Origin: Poa pratensis
Taxonomy: Eukaryota; Streptophyta; Magnoliopsida; Poales; Poaceae
DNA: 64,000 nt
Reading direction: 5' to 3'
Assembly (NCBI GenBank): GCA_947311845.1
Contig: CAMZMU010000055.1
Span: forward strand, 24,099,082 to 24,163,081
Position 1 is the first letter of the stretch. Each line of letters starts with the position of its first letter. This document shows positions 44,186 through 55,728 of this stretch, in pieces. The notes under the pieces were generated by a model. That model made no database searches. It saw nothing but the letters and a program-made list of their open reading frames with translations, and was not told where the DNA came from. The translations under genes and the position numbers were made by a program.

Positions 44186-46270
44186 GTAGCTAATGTTTAA
44201 AATGATGTTTATGATGTGTTTTTACAGAACCAAGTGAGCTTATGTTTTGATGCACTAACCTTCTAATAAAGTTTATGCTGAGTTTGGTGTGAAGGAAGTT
44301 TTCAAGTATTAAGAGGGAAGAGTGATAAAAGAAGATTAAGAAGAGAGAATAGCTTAAGCTTGGGGAGGCTCCCCAGGACCTCCCCAACATATTTCAAGAA
44401 GACTCAAGCGTCTAAGCTTGGGGATGCCCAAGGCATCCCCTTCTTCATCGACAAATTATCAGGTCATCTCTAGTGAGACTATATTTTTATTTCTTCACGT
44501 TATAAGTGTTGTTCTTGGAGCGTCTGTGTGTTTTTATTTTCAGCTTGTTTATGTTTTGTTCTCTGGTCATAACTAGTTGGACCCTAGCATTCTTGTTTGG
44601 GAGAGAGACACGCTCCGCTTTTTCATTAGAATACTCATGTTCTTCACTTATACTTTTTGAGTATTCTGTTCTAGCACTGTTATGCTTCTAGCTCTCGTTT
44701 TTCATGTATCTCTTGTTTAGAGCTATTAGTTCTTTTGAAGAAAGTACTCTCTTGCTTCACTTATATTTGTTTGGAGAGTTGTTTAAATAAGTTGATTGGT
44801 GTTTGGTTGGAACAGAAAATGCTATGCATGTTGTAATGGTATAAAGAAAAATCTTACATTGTTTTGTTTGATCATTTGTCTTGAATAACTTGATACTTGT
44901 CAATTGTTTTGAGTTATCAAGTAAGTAATGTTTAAACTTGTGTATCATGTAAGTAAAGTCTCACTAGTGAAGAACTACCGTTAAAGCTTGAAGTTATTTG
45001 GATTGTCATATTTGGTAGTTCCAAAGTCTAGATATTTTCTGGTTAAAAGGATGGTTTGATTAACAAGGAAGACGGTGTGGAGTCTTATAGTTTTTCTTAT
45101 ATGTTCATCATATGGTTCTTTTTGTACCGGTTGACGTTATGTGTTTGCTTAAATAACCTTGCTAGCCTAAACTCTGTACTAAGCGGAAATGCTGCTTGTG
45201 CATCCAAAACCCGAGCCAAAATCCATGCCATCTGTGTCCACCATACCTACCTATATGTTGTATTTTCCTGGCACTCCAAGTAAATTTGTCATGTGCTACC
45301 TTTAAACTATTCAAAATTGTTACTACTTCTTATTTGTGTCTCTGTTTACCAGCTCATGAGGAAGTAGTAGATGGTCTTTATTACACTTGTCAAACAGGCT
45401 TTACTCCAGACTAGCAGCTTATATCTGCTTATCTATAATTTTGCAAAAAGAGCTGGCAACAGGGTGCCCAGCCCCATAAAAGATAAATTACAACTTTCAC
45501 CAAAAATTCTCTTCACATTTTGTTCCTGAGCAATCAGTAAAACATCTGCATGTGTAAATAAAAGAGAAACAGGGATGATCTGCTTGCTGCAGAAATAACG
45601 TTCCTCAATGGGAGCCGCTCTTAAAAAGTCTGGTTGGCATGGGTAATACTGTATTGTCTACTACCATTCATTGACCATTAACATGCACCTCTCAAAATAT
45701 TTTTATGTCTCTATATGATTTCAAAAACTAAAAAGCTCTAGCACATGACATAATCCCTGCTTCCCTCTGCGAAGGGCCTTTCTTTTACTTTTATGTTGAG
45801 TCAATTTTTCTACTCCTGTCTATTCTCCACAAGCAAACACTAGTGTCAACTTTGGTACAAGAATTGTTATATGTTAGCATATTAGCCTAATTATGCTACA
45901 TTGTGTTGACAATATCCATGAGATAAATATGTTGAAAGTTGAAAGCAAATGCTGAAACTTAAATCTTCCTTTGTGTTGGTCAAACACTTTTGATTTGAAA
46001 ATATTGCTTGGTGAGCTAACTTTTATGTCAAATTCTTATAGCTCCTTGTCTCCAAAGTACTATTCATGAAAAGTTTTTACTTGTATGATTCATCTTGATT
46101 GCTCATCGTTTACTTTATAGCAACTATAGATAATTGACTTGGATCACTTCATTCAGTTCATGTGCTTTACATTACTATTTGATCAAGATTATGTTGGCAA
46201 CATGTCACTCCAATTTTTTTATTATTATCGTTTACCTACTCGAGGACAAGTAGGAACTAAGCTTGGGGAT
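44186..46270 (+). mobile_element. 3' interior of a truncated gypsy element (Sabrina/Athila-like)
   Basis: This non-coding interior ends in the polypurine tract AAGCTTGGGGATGC directly before an LTR at 46271. The same purine motif also occurs at about 44355 and 44414, where it forms part of the perfect hairpin GGGGATGCC CAA GGCATCCCC. The combination is, from memory, typical of abundant Triticeae gypsy elements. The 5' LTR, gag and pol are missing, so the element is truncated on its left. The left limit is approximate. No open frame is present. Confidence 0.65.
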
Positions 46271-47456
46271 GCTGATACGTCTCAAACGTATCTATAATTT
46301 TTGATGTTTATACCAATTGCTACATGTTTTATATACACTTCATATCATTTTTATGCATTTTCTGGAACTAATCTATTAACAAGATGCCACAGTGCTAGTT
46401 CCAGTTTTTTGCTGTTTTTCCGTTTTAGAAAAGCTAGTCGGGAAATATTCTCGGAATTGGGCGAAAATCAACGGGGACAAGTTTTTCACCGACACGAAGA
46501 CGGAGTCCAAAGGGCGCACGAAGAGGCGACCCAGGGGAGCCACACACCACCAGGGCACGACCCCCATGCCTGGCGCGCCCAGGTAGGGTGTGGGGCCCTC
46601 GGGTGGCCCCACGCGCCGCCCTTTCGCCCATATAATTTCCTCGTCCCGAAAACCCAAAATACCCGATCATTATTCCATGAAAAGTTCCATCGCCGCCGCC
46701 GTCGCCAGCCCTAGTCCGGGAGGGTTCTGAAGCTCTTCCCGGCACCCTGTCGGAGGGGAGATCATCACCGGAGAGCTGTACATCACCATGCCTGCCTCCG
46801 GAGTGATGCGTGAGTAGTTCATCCTTGGACTAGCTAGACGGTTGTCTCTCCACTTCGTGCTATCATGTTTAGATCTTGTGAGCTGCCTAACATGATCAAG
46901 ATCATTTTATTGTAATGCTACATGTAGTGTTGCTGGGATCCGATGAATTGTGAAGTTATGATCAAGTTGTTTATTAGTCTATCTATTGTTTTATTTATAT
47001 TCTTGCATGCTCTCCGTTGCTAGTAGATGCTTTGGCCAAGTAGATGCTAGTGACTCCAAGAGGGAGTATTTAAGCTCGATAGTGGGTTCATGCCTCCAGT
47101 AATATGGGCTCGAGCGACAGAAACGACTAAGGTTGTGGATGTGTTGTTGCCACTAGGGATAAAATAACTAATGCTTTGCTTATGGGTACTGCTGATAAGT
47201 CTCATGCATTTGTTTACATTACACACCATGCTTAATGCAATTATCCGTTGCTTGCAACTTAATACTAACGGGAGACACGGACGTTGTCCCGGGAGTGGAT
47301 TATTAGTCATAGATGCAGCTGGTAAGCGGTCTATGTAAAATGATTAATGCTCAATAATTACTACAATAAACATCTTGTCATATTATGCATTGTCATGTGG
47401 TTGCTATTTGTCAATTGCCCGGCTGTAATTTGTTTGCCCAACATGCATGCTATCTG
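46271..47456 (+). repeat. 3' LTR of the truncated gypsy element (right end cut)
   Basis: Starts TGATACGTCTCAAACGTATC and aligns with the LTR at 63046 over about 0.9 kb. It includes a GC-rich section near 46500-46760 with a leader-like stretch. No proper CA-plus-PBS or target duplication follows. The match to LTR-like sequence seems to stop near 47456, where another repeat begins. Confidence 0.7.
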
Positions 47457-48325
47457 AAAGAGCATATTTTATATTGCTTGATGTTTTGTGTGTTGGGCAA
47501 CAACACTAGGAACAATCTAATGTGATGTCAAGTGATGCAGGGTTTAGTAGATAATTTCACATAATGCATCAAGTATCGAAAAAGGTTTCAGCGCGAAGAA
47601 TCCTCTCTTGTCTGCCTGTTTTCTGTGGCCGGTAGGACCGGGCTATGTCCGGTAGTACCGCCGGACACGAAGGCGGCAGTACCACATCGCGTCGCGCGGT
47701 AGTGCTAAGTTAGCACTGGAGGTTCTGGACTCGGGCTCTGTTTTCATCGGTAGTACCGGAGGAGCCCGGTACTACCGAGTGGGCAGCACTACCGGCCCCT
47801 CTGGCTCGGTAGTACCGCATGTGCCTTTTTCTGTTAAGCCGGGCTTGGAGGTTGACTTTGACTGCTGCGCTATTTGGCTGGGCGGTAGTACCGGACGGAG
47901 CTCGGTACTACCGGGCAGCAAGTTTTCTGCCCAATGGGAAGATCTGGTGGAGGGGGTATTTATGGACACTTCTTCTCCAAAGAAGTCAAGCTTCAGATTT
48001 TGTCTCTCCCTCCATTAAAGCAAAGCTTCAAGCTCCTAGATCTCTTCACTCCACCAACCAACCAAGCTCATACTTGGAGATCTAAAGGAGAAAGCCCCGA
48101 TCTAAAAGTTCACCAAGCCGTTCTTCATTTCCCCTCATTCACTTGAGGGATTTGAGCCTGGGGTTTCCACTAGGAAAACCTAGGCATCTTGTTGTACTTA
48201 CTTGCTTGTTACTTTTGTGTAGCAGGTGTTGTGGTGCTTGGGAGCCCCCAATCCTTCAGTGGGTTGAGCCTCAAGTTTGTTGTAAGGGCTTCGGATTCCG
48301 CCTTGAAGGATTCCAATAGTGGAAG
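47457..48325 (+). repeat. Unassigned LTR-like block rich in GGTAGTACC palindromes
   Basis: Starts TGAAAGAGCATATTTT at the point where the preceding LTR breaks off. Between 47630 and 47920 it holds about eight copies of CGGTAGTACCG, CGGTACTACCG and close variants, in both orientations. The copia element at 48326 interrupts it after GGAAG. The TG start and transcript-like right part suggest a piece of an LTR, but no partner is in the window. No gene is supported; an open frame 47779-48018 crosses the palindromes. Confidence 0.45.
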
Positions 48326-50454
48326 TGTTGGATGTATGCCCAAAAGGCAATGTATTTATACATCTGATTCAATAATTATGGCTTGTATTCTCTATGCTAT
48401 AACTGCAGTGGTTTCTGAATACGTGATTCAGAGGAAAGCACACTCGCACGTGTAGAGAATATGAACACGTAAAATATACCCTAGTTCTTTTACGGACTAA
48501 TTTGTTGATTACTTGACGACACTGCTTTCCTAGTCATGGACATTGTTTATGTCAGCATCAATGAGTGGCATATTATTGGATAATAATATGGCCGGGTAAC
48601 CCAAGTTTTGTTATGCTAAGAGATTCCGTTAAAATGTATTTTTGTCCTTAGCTTTATCACAGTAAGGTTATTATATAACTTGTCCTGTAACCATGAGGTT
48701 ATTAGGGTTATACATACTGGAAGAGTTACTTTGGTACTGTCAACACTATGGCCGTAACTGGGTAGTAAAACGGCAGTCACTGGGTGATTCCAAGGTGTGT
48801 ATATCCTAATGTTCTGAGATGGGAAATTACTCCTCGGTGATTAGAGAGATACGCCCTGGCCCCTCTCGGTATTAAAAGGTATATCCAATATGTTCTGCAG
48901 ACAATGCATGGTGAAGTTTCACTGTGTGGGATATCATAATACGGAAACGAGTAAAGTGAACTTGCCGGTTAACGAGATAGACAAAGATGTAATGAATCAA
49001 TGATTGATTCATGGTGACATCCACAGACCTATATCTCGGGCGAAGTTTTTGGTATCGCGAGTAATGGGAATGATATATTAAATAACCAACAGGTTCAACA
49101 GAGTGTCTTCGCATAACGGTAGTAGTTATTCAGATCGTCCCGGGATCTGACCCTGACCGGTGATTGGATGGAAACATCCAATTATAGCTACACGTTATCG
49201 AACCTGTAGGGTGGACACGCTTAAACTAGGATTGGTTAGTTGTGTATTATGGTTGGTCTGGAACATGGAGAGAGTATCACCGACATAGTGTCTGCGTGAT
49301 AGATATGGTTTTATCGGAGAGATTGTTTTTTGATAGAAGTTTCTATCACGGTCGGATTTATTCCGAGGGTTTATATATGAAGGAAATATTTTTCTGGGGT
49401 ATTTTGTTAGCGGACACTGGGTGTCCCGGATCATGTAAAAGTGTTTTATATGATAGGAAATTAATTCAGTGAAATATTCTGTAAAAGGAAATATTCAAAC
49501 AAGAATTAATTGAACAAAGTATTATTTAATTATGAGTTAATTAGATATTGATTTATTTAATTAATAAATAATTATGGGAAATATTATTATAAAATTGGAG
49601 CCCACCATGGGGCTACCAAGATGGGCCCGTGGGCCCACCAAGGTAGCCGCACCACCTAGTGGTGGTGGTGGGCCGTGGCGCCGAAGGGGGGAGGCTTCCC
49701 CCCACCCGAAACCCTAATAGGCCATGCGGCCCATGGGGGAGGCGGCGGCGGTGGTGGCCTAGGGCGGGCCCCACCCGGCGGTGGTGGAGGAGAGGTGGTG
49801 GGGGAGGAGAGTTGGAGTCCTACTCCAACTCCTCCCTCCCAAACCGAATTGGGCTAGGGGACTTTCTCCTTGCCCAAGTTGACTTGGACTAGGAGAAAGC
49901 TTTCCCCATGCGCAAGTACCTCCACCCCTTTGTCCATCTATATAAACCCCACCCCCTCCTATTTGGAGGTGGAACAAGACACACAAGAGATACACAATTG
50001 CAACTCAAGTCTAGATCCCTTCTAGTTGGATTAGAGGAATCTTTAATTAGAGGCAACCTATCCGATTAGACTAGATCTAATCTCTCTCTCTCCTTCTCAT
50101 GTGTTGAGATCTCCACCTTCATATACACCAGTAGTGCTTCAAGCTTGGACGGCGAAGCCCTGCTGAACCTTTTCCGGCGTATGCGTGCAAGCTCTCGGAG
50201 GGGTGATCCGTTGTTCTCGATGGTTGACCCTCACTCTGTTGGATGTCAGAATCTCTCTACCAGGCTTGGTTGAGGGAGACGGCGACAGGCTACATCGACT
50301 ACGTCATCAACACTTCTTCCGCAACTTCGGTGTTGGTAACGTATTAAATCTAGATCTTTTGATCTTCGTATTCGCATGTATGTTCATAGTAGATCTTGGC
50401 AGTTGTTGCGTAGCTATACGGAAAATTTTAATTTACCATACACGCAACCCAATA
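48326..50454 (+). repeat. 5' LTR of a second copia element
   Basis: Starts TGTTGGATGTATGCCC and ends around ACGCAACCCAATA, one base before a PBS. About 2.1 kb. It contains TATA box TCTATATAAACC (49938-49949) followed by a leader. Segments such as GAACCTGTAGGGTGGACACGC and ACGAGTAAAGTGAACTTGCC resemble those of well-known Triticeae copia LTRs. The preceding five bases GGAAG would be the target duplication; the partner is not in the window. Confidence 0.8.
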
Positions 50455-50455
50455 G

Positions 50456-50468
50456 TGGTATCAGGGCG
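50456..50468 (+). promoter_or_regulatory. Primer-binding site of second copia element
   Basis: TGGTATCAGGGCG, the initiator-Met tRNA type, with one change (GGG for GAG) from the usual plant copia site. Confidence 0.85.
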
Positions 50469-50909
50469 ATCTATGCGTAGATACATGATTTGATCTAGAG
50501 CACATGGTGTGCGGGCACCGCATAAGTTTGTGCGGGTATGTTATCAAAGTCTTTTCTTCTAACATTAAAGCTATTCATATATTGCTTCCCAATATGCGGT
50601 CTCGTCTTTTTTCCAACGACATAGTAAGATCTTGAACTTCTGGCAATCCGCGGACCTTTCGGCTGCTCCTAGTATGCCCGTCGGCGCCAACGAAGTGCTT
50701 CATGTAGCTTCGAATCTTATTATAGCTGGCCTCGTCGACTTGTTAGCGGAAGGGGCATGTGGACTAGGTCCACACGGGGGTCATGTGCTTTGGCAATCGT
50801 CTGGATTGGGATCCGCAATGTTTTCGTAATGTTGGGATCGACAATCACCCCGCAAGGTCAATCTAGCAACATGAGTAATTATGCTTGATGAGAGCCGTAG
50901 TATTTCCAG
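50469..50909 (+). mobile_element. Interior of second copia element, left part
   Basis: Follows the PBS and has no gag or other recognisable frame. It stops at the insertion point of the gypsy element (target CTTGT) and resumes at 62215. Confidence 0.65.
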
Positions 50910-50914
50910 CTTGT
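50910..50914. repeat. Target-site duplication CTTGT, left of non-autonomous gypsy
   Basis: Matches CTTGT at 62210-62214 exactly. Confidence 0.92.
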
Positions 50915-52120
50915 TGATGCATCCAAAATGCATCTACTTTTCCAAGCACTTTGCCTCATAATTTGCTCCGGAATCTTCCCATATTTGAATAAAACTGCTG
51001 AATCTGACGCTGTTTTTAGCAAAGTCTCTTTTCTGGCTATTTCTGCAGGAAATAAAATCGGGGAAAATTACCACGTCATTTTTTATGGAAAAGGAGGACA
51101 ATGGACAAAAGATGGACACGAGGAAGCGCTCGAGGGCCAAATGGGTGGGCCCCACACGGCCCCTGTACCTGGCCGCGTGGGCCCAGCCCAAATGGGCCTC
51201 GGGCGCCGCCTCGCCTTCGGTCTTCGACGTACCCCCTCATATATACGAAAAAGTGCTTGCCCTAGGAGGAGAGGAGCTTTCGCGAAACACACCGCCGCCG
51301 CCACCACGATCTTCGTTTCGGAGACAGATTGATCCAGGATTTCTCCTCCGGTGGAGGGATCCGGAGGCCGTCTTCACCACCTTCATCACCGCCTTCATCT
51401 CCATCGACCATGAGCCCCTTCACCATCACCATGTGTGAGTAGTCCGCTGTAGGCATGTGAGATGGATGGGGATTGGATGAGATTGATCATGTAATGCTAC
51501 CCGTTGTTCGGGATTTTAGGGTTTTATCTTGAGGATACTTTTGTATTGTGTTGATGCACTCTTGCTATGTTTAATGCTTGCTACTAGGGCCCGAGTGGCA
51601 TGATTTCAGTACTGAACTTATATTGCCCCATCATATATTTGAGTTTGGTATTTATCTGCAAAGTGTATCACCTGCTATTATGTTGAACCTGCGAACCCTA
51701 AACGTGACATATAGGGAAAACAAGGGGGAGATGTTTTAGTTTGAGGATTCTATGTGTTCATGAAGTGTTAATGCATTGTTCCGGTCTATTCGAAAGGGTA
51801 GACCTTAATTACCTGTAGTTCCAAGTTGGCCCCGGTGAAATGGGCAGGTTGGACAATAGATGTGGTGCAAATTCTCTTGGTTAGTACGCACAACTAAATA
51901 TGGAACACATACCTACATATATCGGAGTTAGAGATAGGTCCCATTGTTATTTGTTTCTTATTATATGATCAATCTCATTCTTGCAACACCCCGCTATCAC
52001 CTCATGACTACGTTTTAAACCTCTGAGTTACACTTTCACTTTTCCGGTGAAAACTGGGAAACACTCGTTCACTGCTACTGTTCTGCTTGTTACTTGAATC
52101 ATACTACTGCCATCACTATT

Positions 52121-54408
52121 TGTAACACCCCAGATTTCAACCTTACCTGAGATGCTACCGCGCTACAACAAATTCTATCAAGTCCGGAGATTATTAGGAA
52201 TTTCGACAGAGTTTTCCTTGTATATACGGATATTCACGACAGGCAGTTATCAGTAAGAAGATAGAAAGCGGTAAAATAACTAGAAAGAAACACCAAGAAC
52301 TGTAGAAAGCCACTAAAAAAAATGGCGTCCACAGATTATTATTTGAAGTTATGTGACGTGCTCAATGAAGTAGAGGTGCTACACCCATATCCCATACACG
52401 TCGCTTATTAGTACCTGAAACCGAATGAAACACAAGAATGAGTTTAAAAATACTCGGCAAGTAAAATACAGAACCATCAGAATAATAATCCCATTGTGTC
52501 AGGTACATAGCTAGGGGTTACCAATTTTCAACATCCTACACCACAGAACCCAACCAGGACCACCTGAAAATACTGATAATCTCTTTATGAACTAGAAGAC
52601 TGAAACCGAATATCTGAATATGGAACTGAAACTGAACATCTGAATGTCGCCCGGACTAGCCCACGAGCTGACAGTTCTCACCGAACTCTATCGGAGTAGC
52701 CACTCGGGACAGTCTCTCACCGGACTAACAGAAAGGGTGAATATGTCGCCCGGAGTAGCCCACGAGCTGACAGTTCTCATCGAACTCTATCGGAGTAGCC
52801 ACTCGGGACAGTCTCTCACCGGACCGACAAGAAAGGTTAGCCCTCGGACTAGCTCAGAAGCTGACAGTTCTCACCGAACTCTATCGGAGTAGCCACTTGT
52901 GAACAGTTGCTCACCGAGTTAGCTATTGAAGTTAAGAAAGTGAAATATCTCTGAACATGGACGAAGGAACCGAATCAAACGAACTGAATAAGTATGAATA
53001 AGTATGAAGTAAACCAGCGGAACAAGGGATCTCAATCAGTGAGAGCAATCAGTTGAACCGTCACACAATGGACGAACATAGAGAACAAGGGTTCGTCATG
53101 CACTTGCCTTAACCCCAACGTTCAACGGAAGAATTATTATCGGCACCAGAAATCCTCACCCTGTTGATAAATTCACTCTCAGAAAATACTAGACAGGGTA
53201 TGGTAGTTACTTCTAAATTGTGCCCAGCTTTTGTTGTACTACACGGTTAACCTATCCGGACACAAGCATATATTTCGAACTATAACAGAGCAGGCTTCAA
53301 ATATAAATAGTCTGCTAACAATTCTGCCTTCTCCAAGGCTTGTGTGCGTGTTCCGAAATTCTAGATGAGACAACCATAGGAAGCCGTAGTAAGCAGAACT
53401 ATCAGGATTAATTTGGGACAAGAACTAGAACTTGATAGCATCAATACATACTCTGATCTGTATATAAAAAAACATCAGGATCTAATAGAGCCACAAAGTC
53501 CTTGTACGCAACAGCTTTGTTTGATTTGAAAATAAACAACCTCAGCCAAAGTAACGCTAGATCTAGTAAAACCAGGTATTTCTAAGGCTGAAGCTGATCG
53601 AACATCCCTGTGCTAGTGCTAAGTGTTGCCACGACAAGACCTACTCAAAAGCTCGCTGGGACAGAAAGCTACAGGGACCACTAGAGGAATCGTACCAATT
53701 AATCAATATAGCAACAACACCTTCAACGCCGGATGGTCTTCGGACTATTGTTGCCAGGACTCCGGCAAGACCCCAATTAGTAGCAGAGGTGGCGACGGAT
53801 CTGCGACCCTAGATGCAGAGGAGTCGGCTCTTTGGTGTGGAGACGGTGCACGGCCTAAGAGCAGGAGATGGGCATGGGAGGCCACTAGAGGTGGGACTGC
53901 TCCGGCAGCAGTAGAGGTCGCCGGCCATGGCTTCCCTTTTTTGTCATGGAGGAGAGCACACGAGGGGAGATGAGAAAATGGATCAGGTTTTTTTCCTCCT
54001 CTGACCGCACCCCCTGTCCAGGATAAGTACTAGTTTTTTTATCAAACTAAATAGGAATTTCGAATTATCTCAACCCTTCAATTTGAGTAAACCATAGACC
54101 ATACATTCGGAGTTCGATTTGGGAAAATGAGTAGTCAATTTTGACTAGCTCGACGAGCCCGATTCAACCATGGACTCGGATCTTTTAAGAAGGAGCTTGT
54201 TTTGAAACAGTCACAAAAAGATGGTCATGAAAGAGATAATTTCACGATACTATCTTAGAATAAATGAGTACTCCATGATGGAATGTTTCGCAGAGATGTC
54301 CTTGACTGTCGTCTCTGATTTGAAATTGAAGAATGATAGATAAAATGGTCTTCCACGGTCATGACAAGAACCTCGATGAGAATATCCAATAAATTATGGG
54401 GTATTACA
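52121..54408. mobile_element. Solo LTR (2288 bases) inside the 5' LTR
   Basis: Ends TGTAACACCCCA and TGGGGTATTACA (inverted). It is flanked by CTATT on both sides (52116-52120 and 54409-54413). The uninterrupted site is visible in the 3' LTR at 62047-62055. TG...CA ends and a five-base duplication indicate an LTR. There is no internal domain and no PBS, so this is a single LTR left after recombination. It includes a tandem repeat at 52647-52920. Orientation is not resolved. Open frames within (for example 53623-53973) have no support. Confidence 0.82.
52647..52920. repeat. Tandem repeat, about 2.8 units of 99 bases
   Basis: Units start at 52647, 52746 and about 52841, each with GAGCTGACAGTTCTC followed by GAACTCTATCGGAGTAGCCA. 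The third is shorter and more diverged. It lies in the solo LTR. Confidence 0.88.
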
Positions 54409-54579
54409 CTATTACTGCTGCAAGTTATTGATATACAGGTGTGGTTGAGAGTGACGCCTCAATTGCCAAGGTCTTATTGATATTCTTGTGTTCCCATCGA
54501 GTCGAACTATAAATTTGGGTAATACTTCCCAACGAAGACTTCAGCGATCCCCTATACTTGTGGGTATCAAGACGTTTTC

Positions 54580-54597
54580 TGGCGCCGTTGCCGGGGA
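54580..54597 (+). promoter_or_regulatory. Primer-binding site of non-autonomous gypsy
   Basis: TGGCGCCGTTGCCGGGGA, ten bases after the LTR end. This is a common site in plant Athila-type gypsy elements. Confidence 0.85.
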
Positions 54598-54660
54598 ACC
54601 TAGCTTTATTGGTAAGACAACTTGTTATCATCTATTTGCTGCTTTTGCTTGTTCCTAACC

Positions 54661-55728
54661 ATGGGAAAGGAAAAGACTACTCTGAAGGAAGTGAGGCCTT
54701 CAACTACTCGCAGAGGTACGGATTTGCCAAGTAGGCCAAACTTTTCACCTAATGTTGCTTCTGCTGTTGCTCCTAAGAAAAGAGGAAAGGTTTTATCTAG
54801 TTCACCATTGTCTAAAATGTCTACTAGTGAATTATGTGGTAGCATAGACAAAGAAGTGACACCTGAAACATCTGAGATAACTGAAACACCTGAAAATCTG
54901 GAATCTTCTACTAATGAAAATGTGGAATCTGAGTTAGAAGATAATGAATACTGTGATGATGAATTTGAAACTTCTTCTGAGGAAGAGGAGGCATTTACTA
55001 TGGCTTTTATGAATTCTGACTTTGATAAATTGGATAAACTTGATAGCTATAAAAATTCTCCTCTTGATGGATATTTTCCTATTACTGAGAAAATGAATGC
55101 TCCTGCTATTAAAATTAAAGATAAAGATTATGAGTTTAGTGTTGATCCTGAAATAATTGAAAAAGCTGAAAAATATAAGTTTTATGGTAGAGAGGATGAG
55201 TTTCCTTTTGAACACATTGCTGTCTTGCATGACTTATCTGTGTTATTTGGTAAAGATGAAATCCATCAACGCTACTATTTCTTAAAGCTGTTTCCTTTTA
55301 CTTTGGGAGGAAGTGCTAAAACTTGGTATAATCGTTTAGAACCTGGATGTATTACTAGCAAGGAAGAATGTTTGCAGGTATTCTATAATAAGTATTTCCC
55401 TGCTGATAAGATTCATGGTTTGACTGTTGAGATTAGCAACTTTTCACAGAAAGAGAAGGAGGATTTACCCCAAGCTTGGGGGAGGTATAGTAAGATGGTT
55501 AGGAAATGTCCTACCCATGGCTTCAAGAGTAATGAAATACTTGATATATTTTACAATGGTCTAACCGAAAACACCAGAGGCTATCTTGATGGTATTGCAG
55601 GTAATGTTTTCAGGGAAAGGACCGTTGATGAAGCAACTGAGCTATTGGAGACTATCTCTAGGAATTATGAAGACTGGAATATTGAAGAGATATTTCCGGA
55701 AAGAAAGAGGCATGCTCAAATTGGATAA
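54661..55728 (+). CDS. Gag, non-autonomous gypsy
   Basis: From ATG 54661 (AACCATGGG, good context), 355 codons. Residues 1-75 are basic and Ser/Pro-rich, then an acidic stretch (75-120), then the capsid domain (about 185-345) with the retrotransposon-gag signature GSAKTWYNRL near residue 218 and a following EECLQVFYNKYF segment. Gag builds the particle that carries the RNA. The frame ends at 55728, and Gag-like sequence continues in the next frame from about 55700. A one-base shift therefore separates this from the downstream gag-protease frame. The break falls inside Gag and not at a Gag-Pol border, so a mutation or sequence error is likelier than programmed frameshifting. Confidence 0.8.
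   Translation: MGKEKTTLKEVRPSTTRRGTDLPSRPNFSPNVASAVAPKKRGKVLSSSPLSKMSTSELCGSIDKEVTPETSEITETPENLESSTNENVESELEDNEYCDDEFETSSEEEEAFTMAFMNSDFDKLDKLDSYKNSPLDGYFPITEKMNAPAIKIKDKDYEFSVDPEIIEKAEKYKFYGREDEFPFEHIAVLHDLSVLFGKDEIHQRYYFLKLFPFTLGGSAKTWYNRLEPGCITSKEECLQVFYNKYFPADKIHGLTVEISNFSQKEKEDLPQAWGRYSKMVRKCPTHGFKSNEILDIFYNGLTENTRGYLDGIAGNVFRERTVDEATELLETISRNYEDWNIEEIFPERKRHAQIG

Larger units (their letters stand above)
50915..54569 (+). repeat. 5' LTR of non-autonomous gypsy, interrupted
   Basis: TGATGCATCCAAAATGCATC to GTGGGTATCA. Without the insertion at 52121-54413 it is about 1362 bases, close to the 3' LTR (1349). TATA-like CTCATATATACG lies at about 51237. The two LTRs are nearly identical, so the insertion is fairly recent. 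Confidence 0.92.

Noticed and set aside
46301..46745. Open frames in the GC-rich part of the truncated gypsy LTR (also 63136-63495)
   Set aside because: Same position in two LTRs of one family; leader sequence, not genes.
50928..51438. Open frames in the gypsy LTRs (also 60760-61375)
   Set aside because: They are repeated in both LTRs and consist of LTR sequence with GC-rich leader; no known domain.
52121..54408. CACTA or other DNA transposon, because of inverted ends
   Set aside because: CACTA elements start CACTA/CACTG with a three-base duplication. Here there is TG...CA with a five-base duplication.
55586..55728. Programmed Gag-Pol frameshift at the overlap of the two frames
   Set aside because: Gag-like sequence continues after the shift and no slippery heptamer with a pseudoknot is evident. 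An ordinary indel is likelier.
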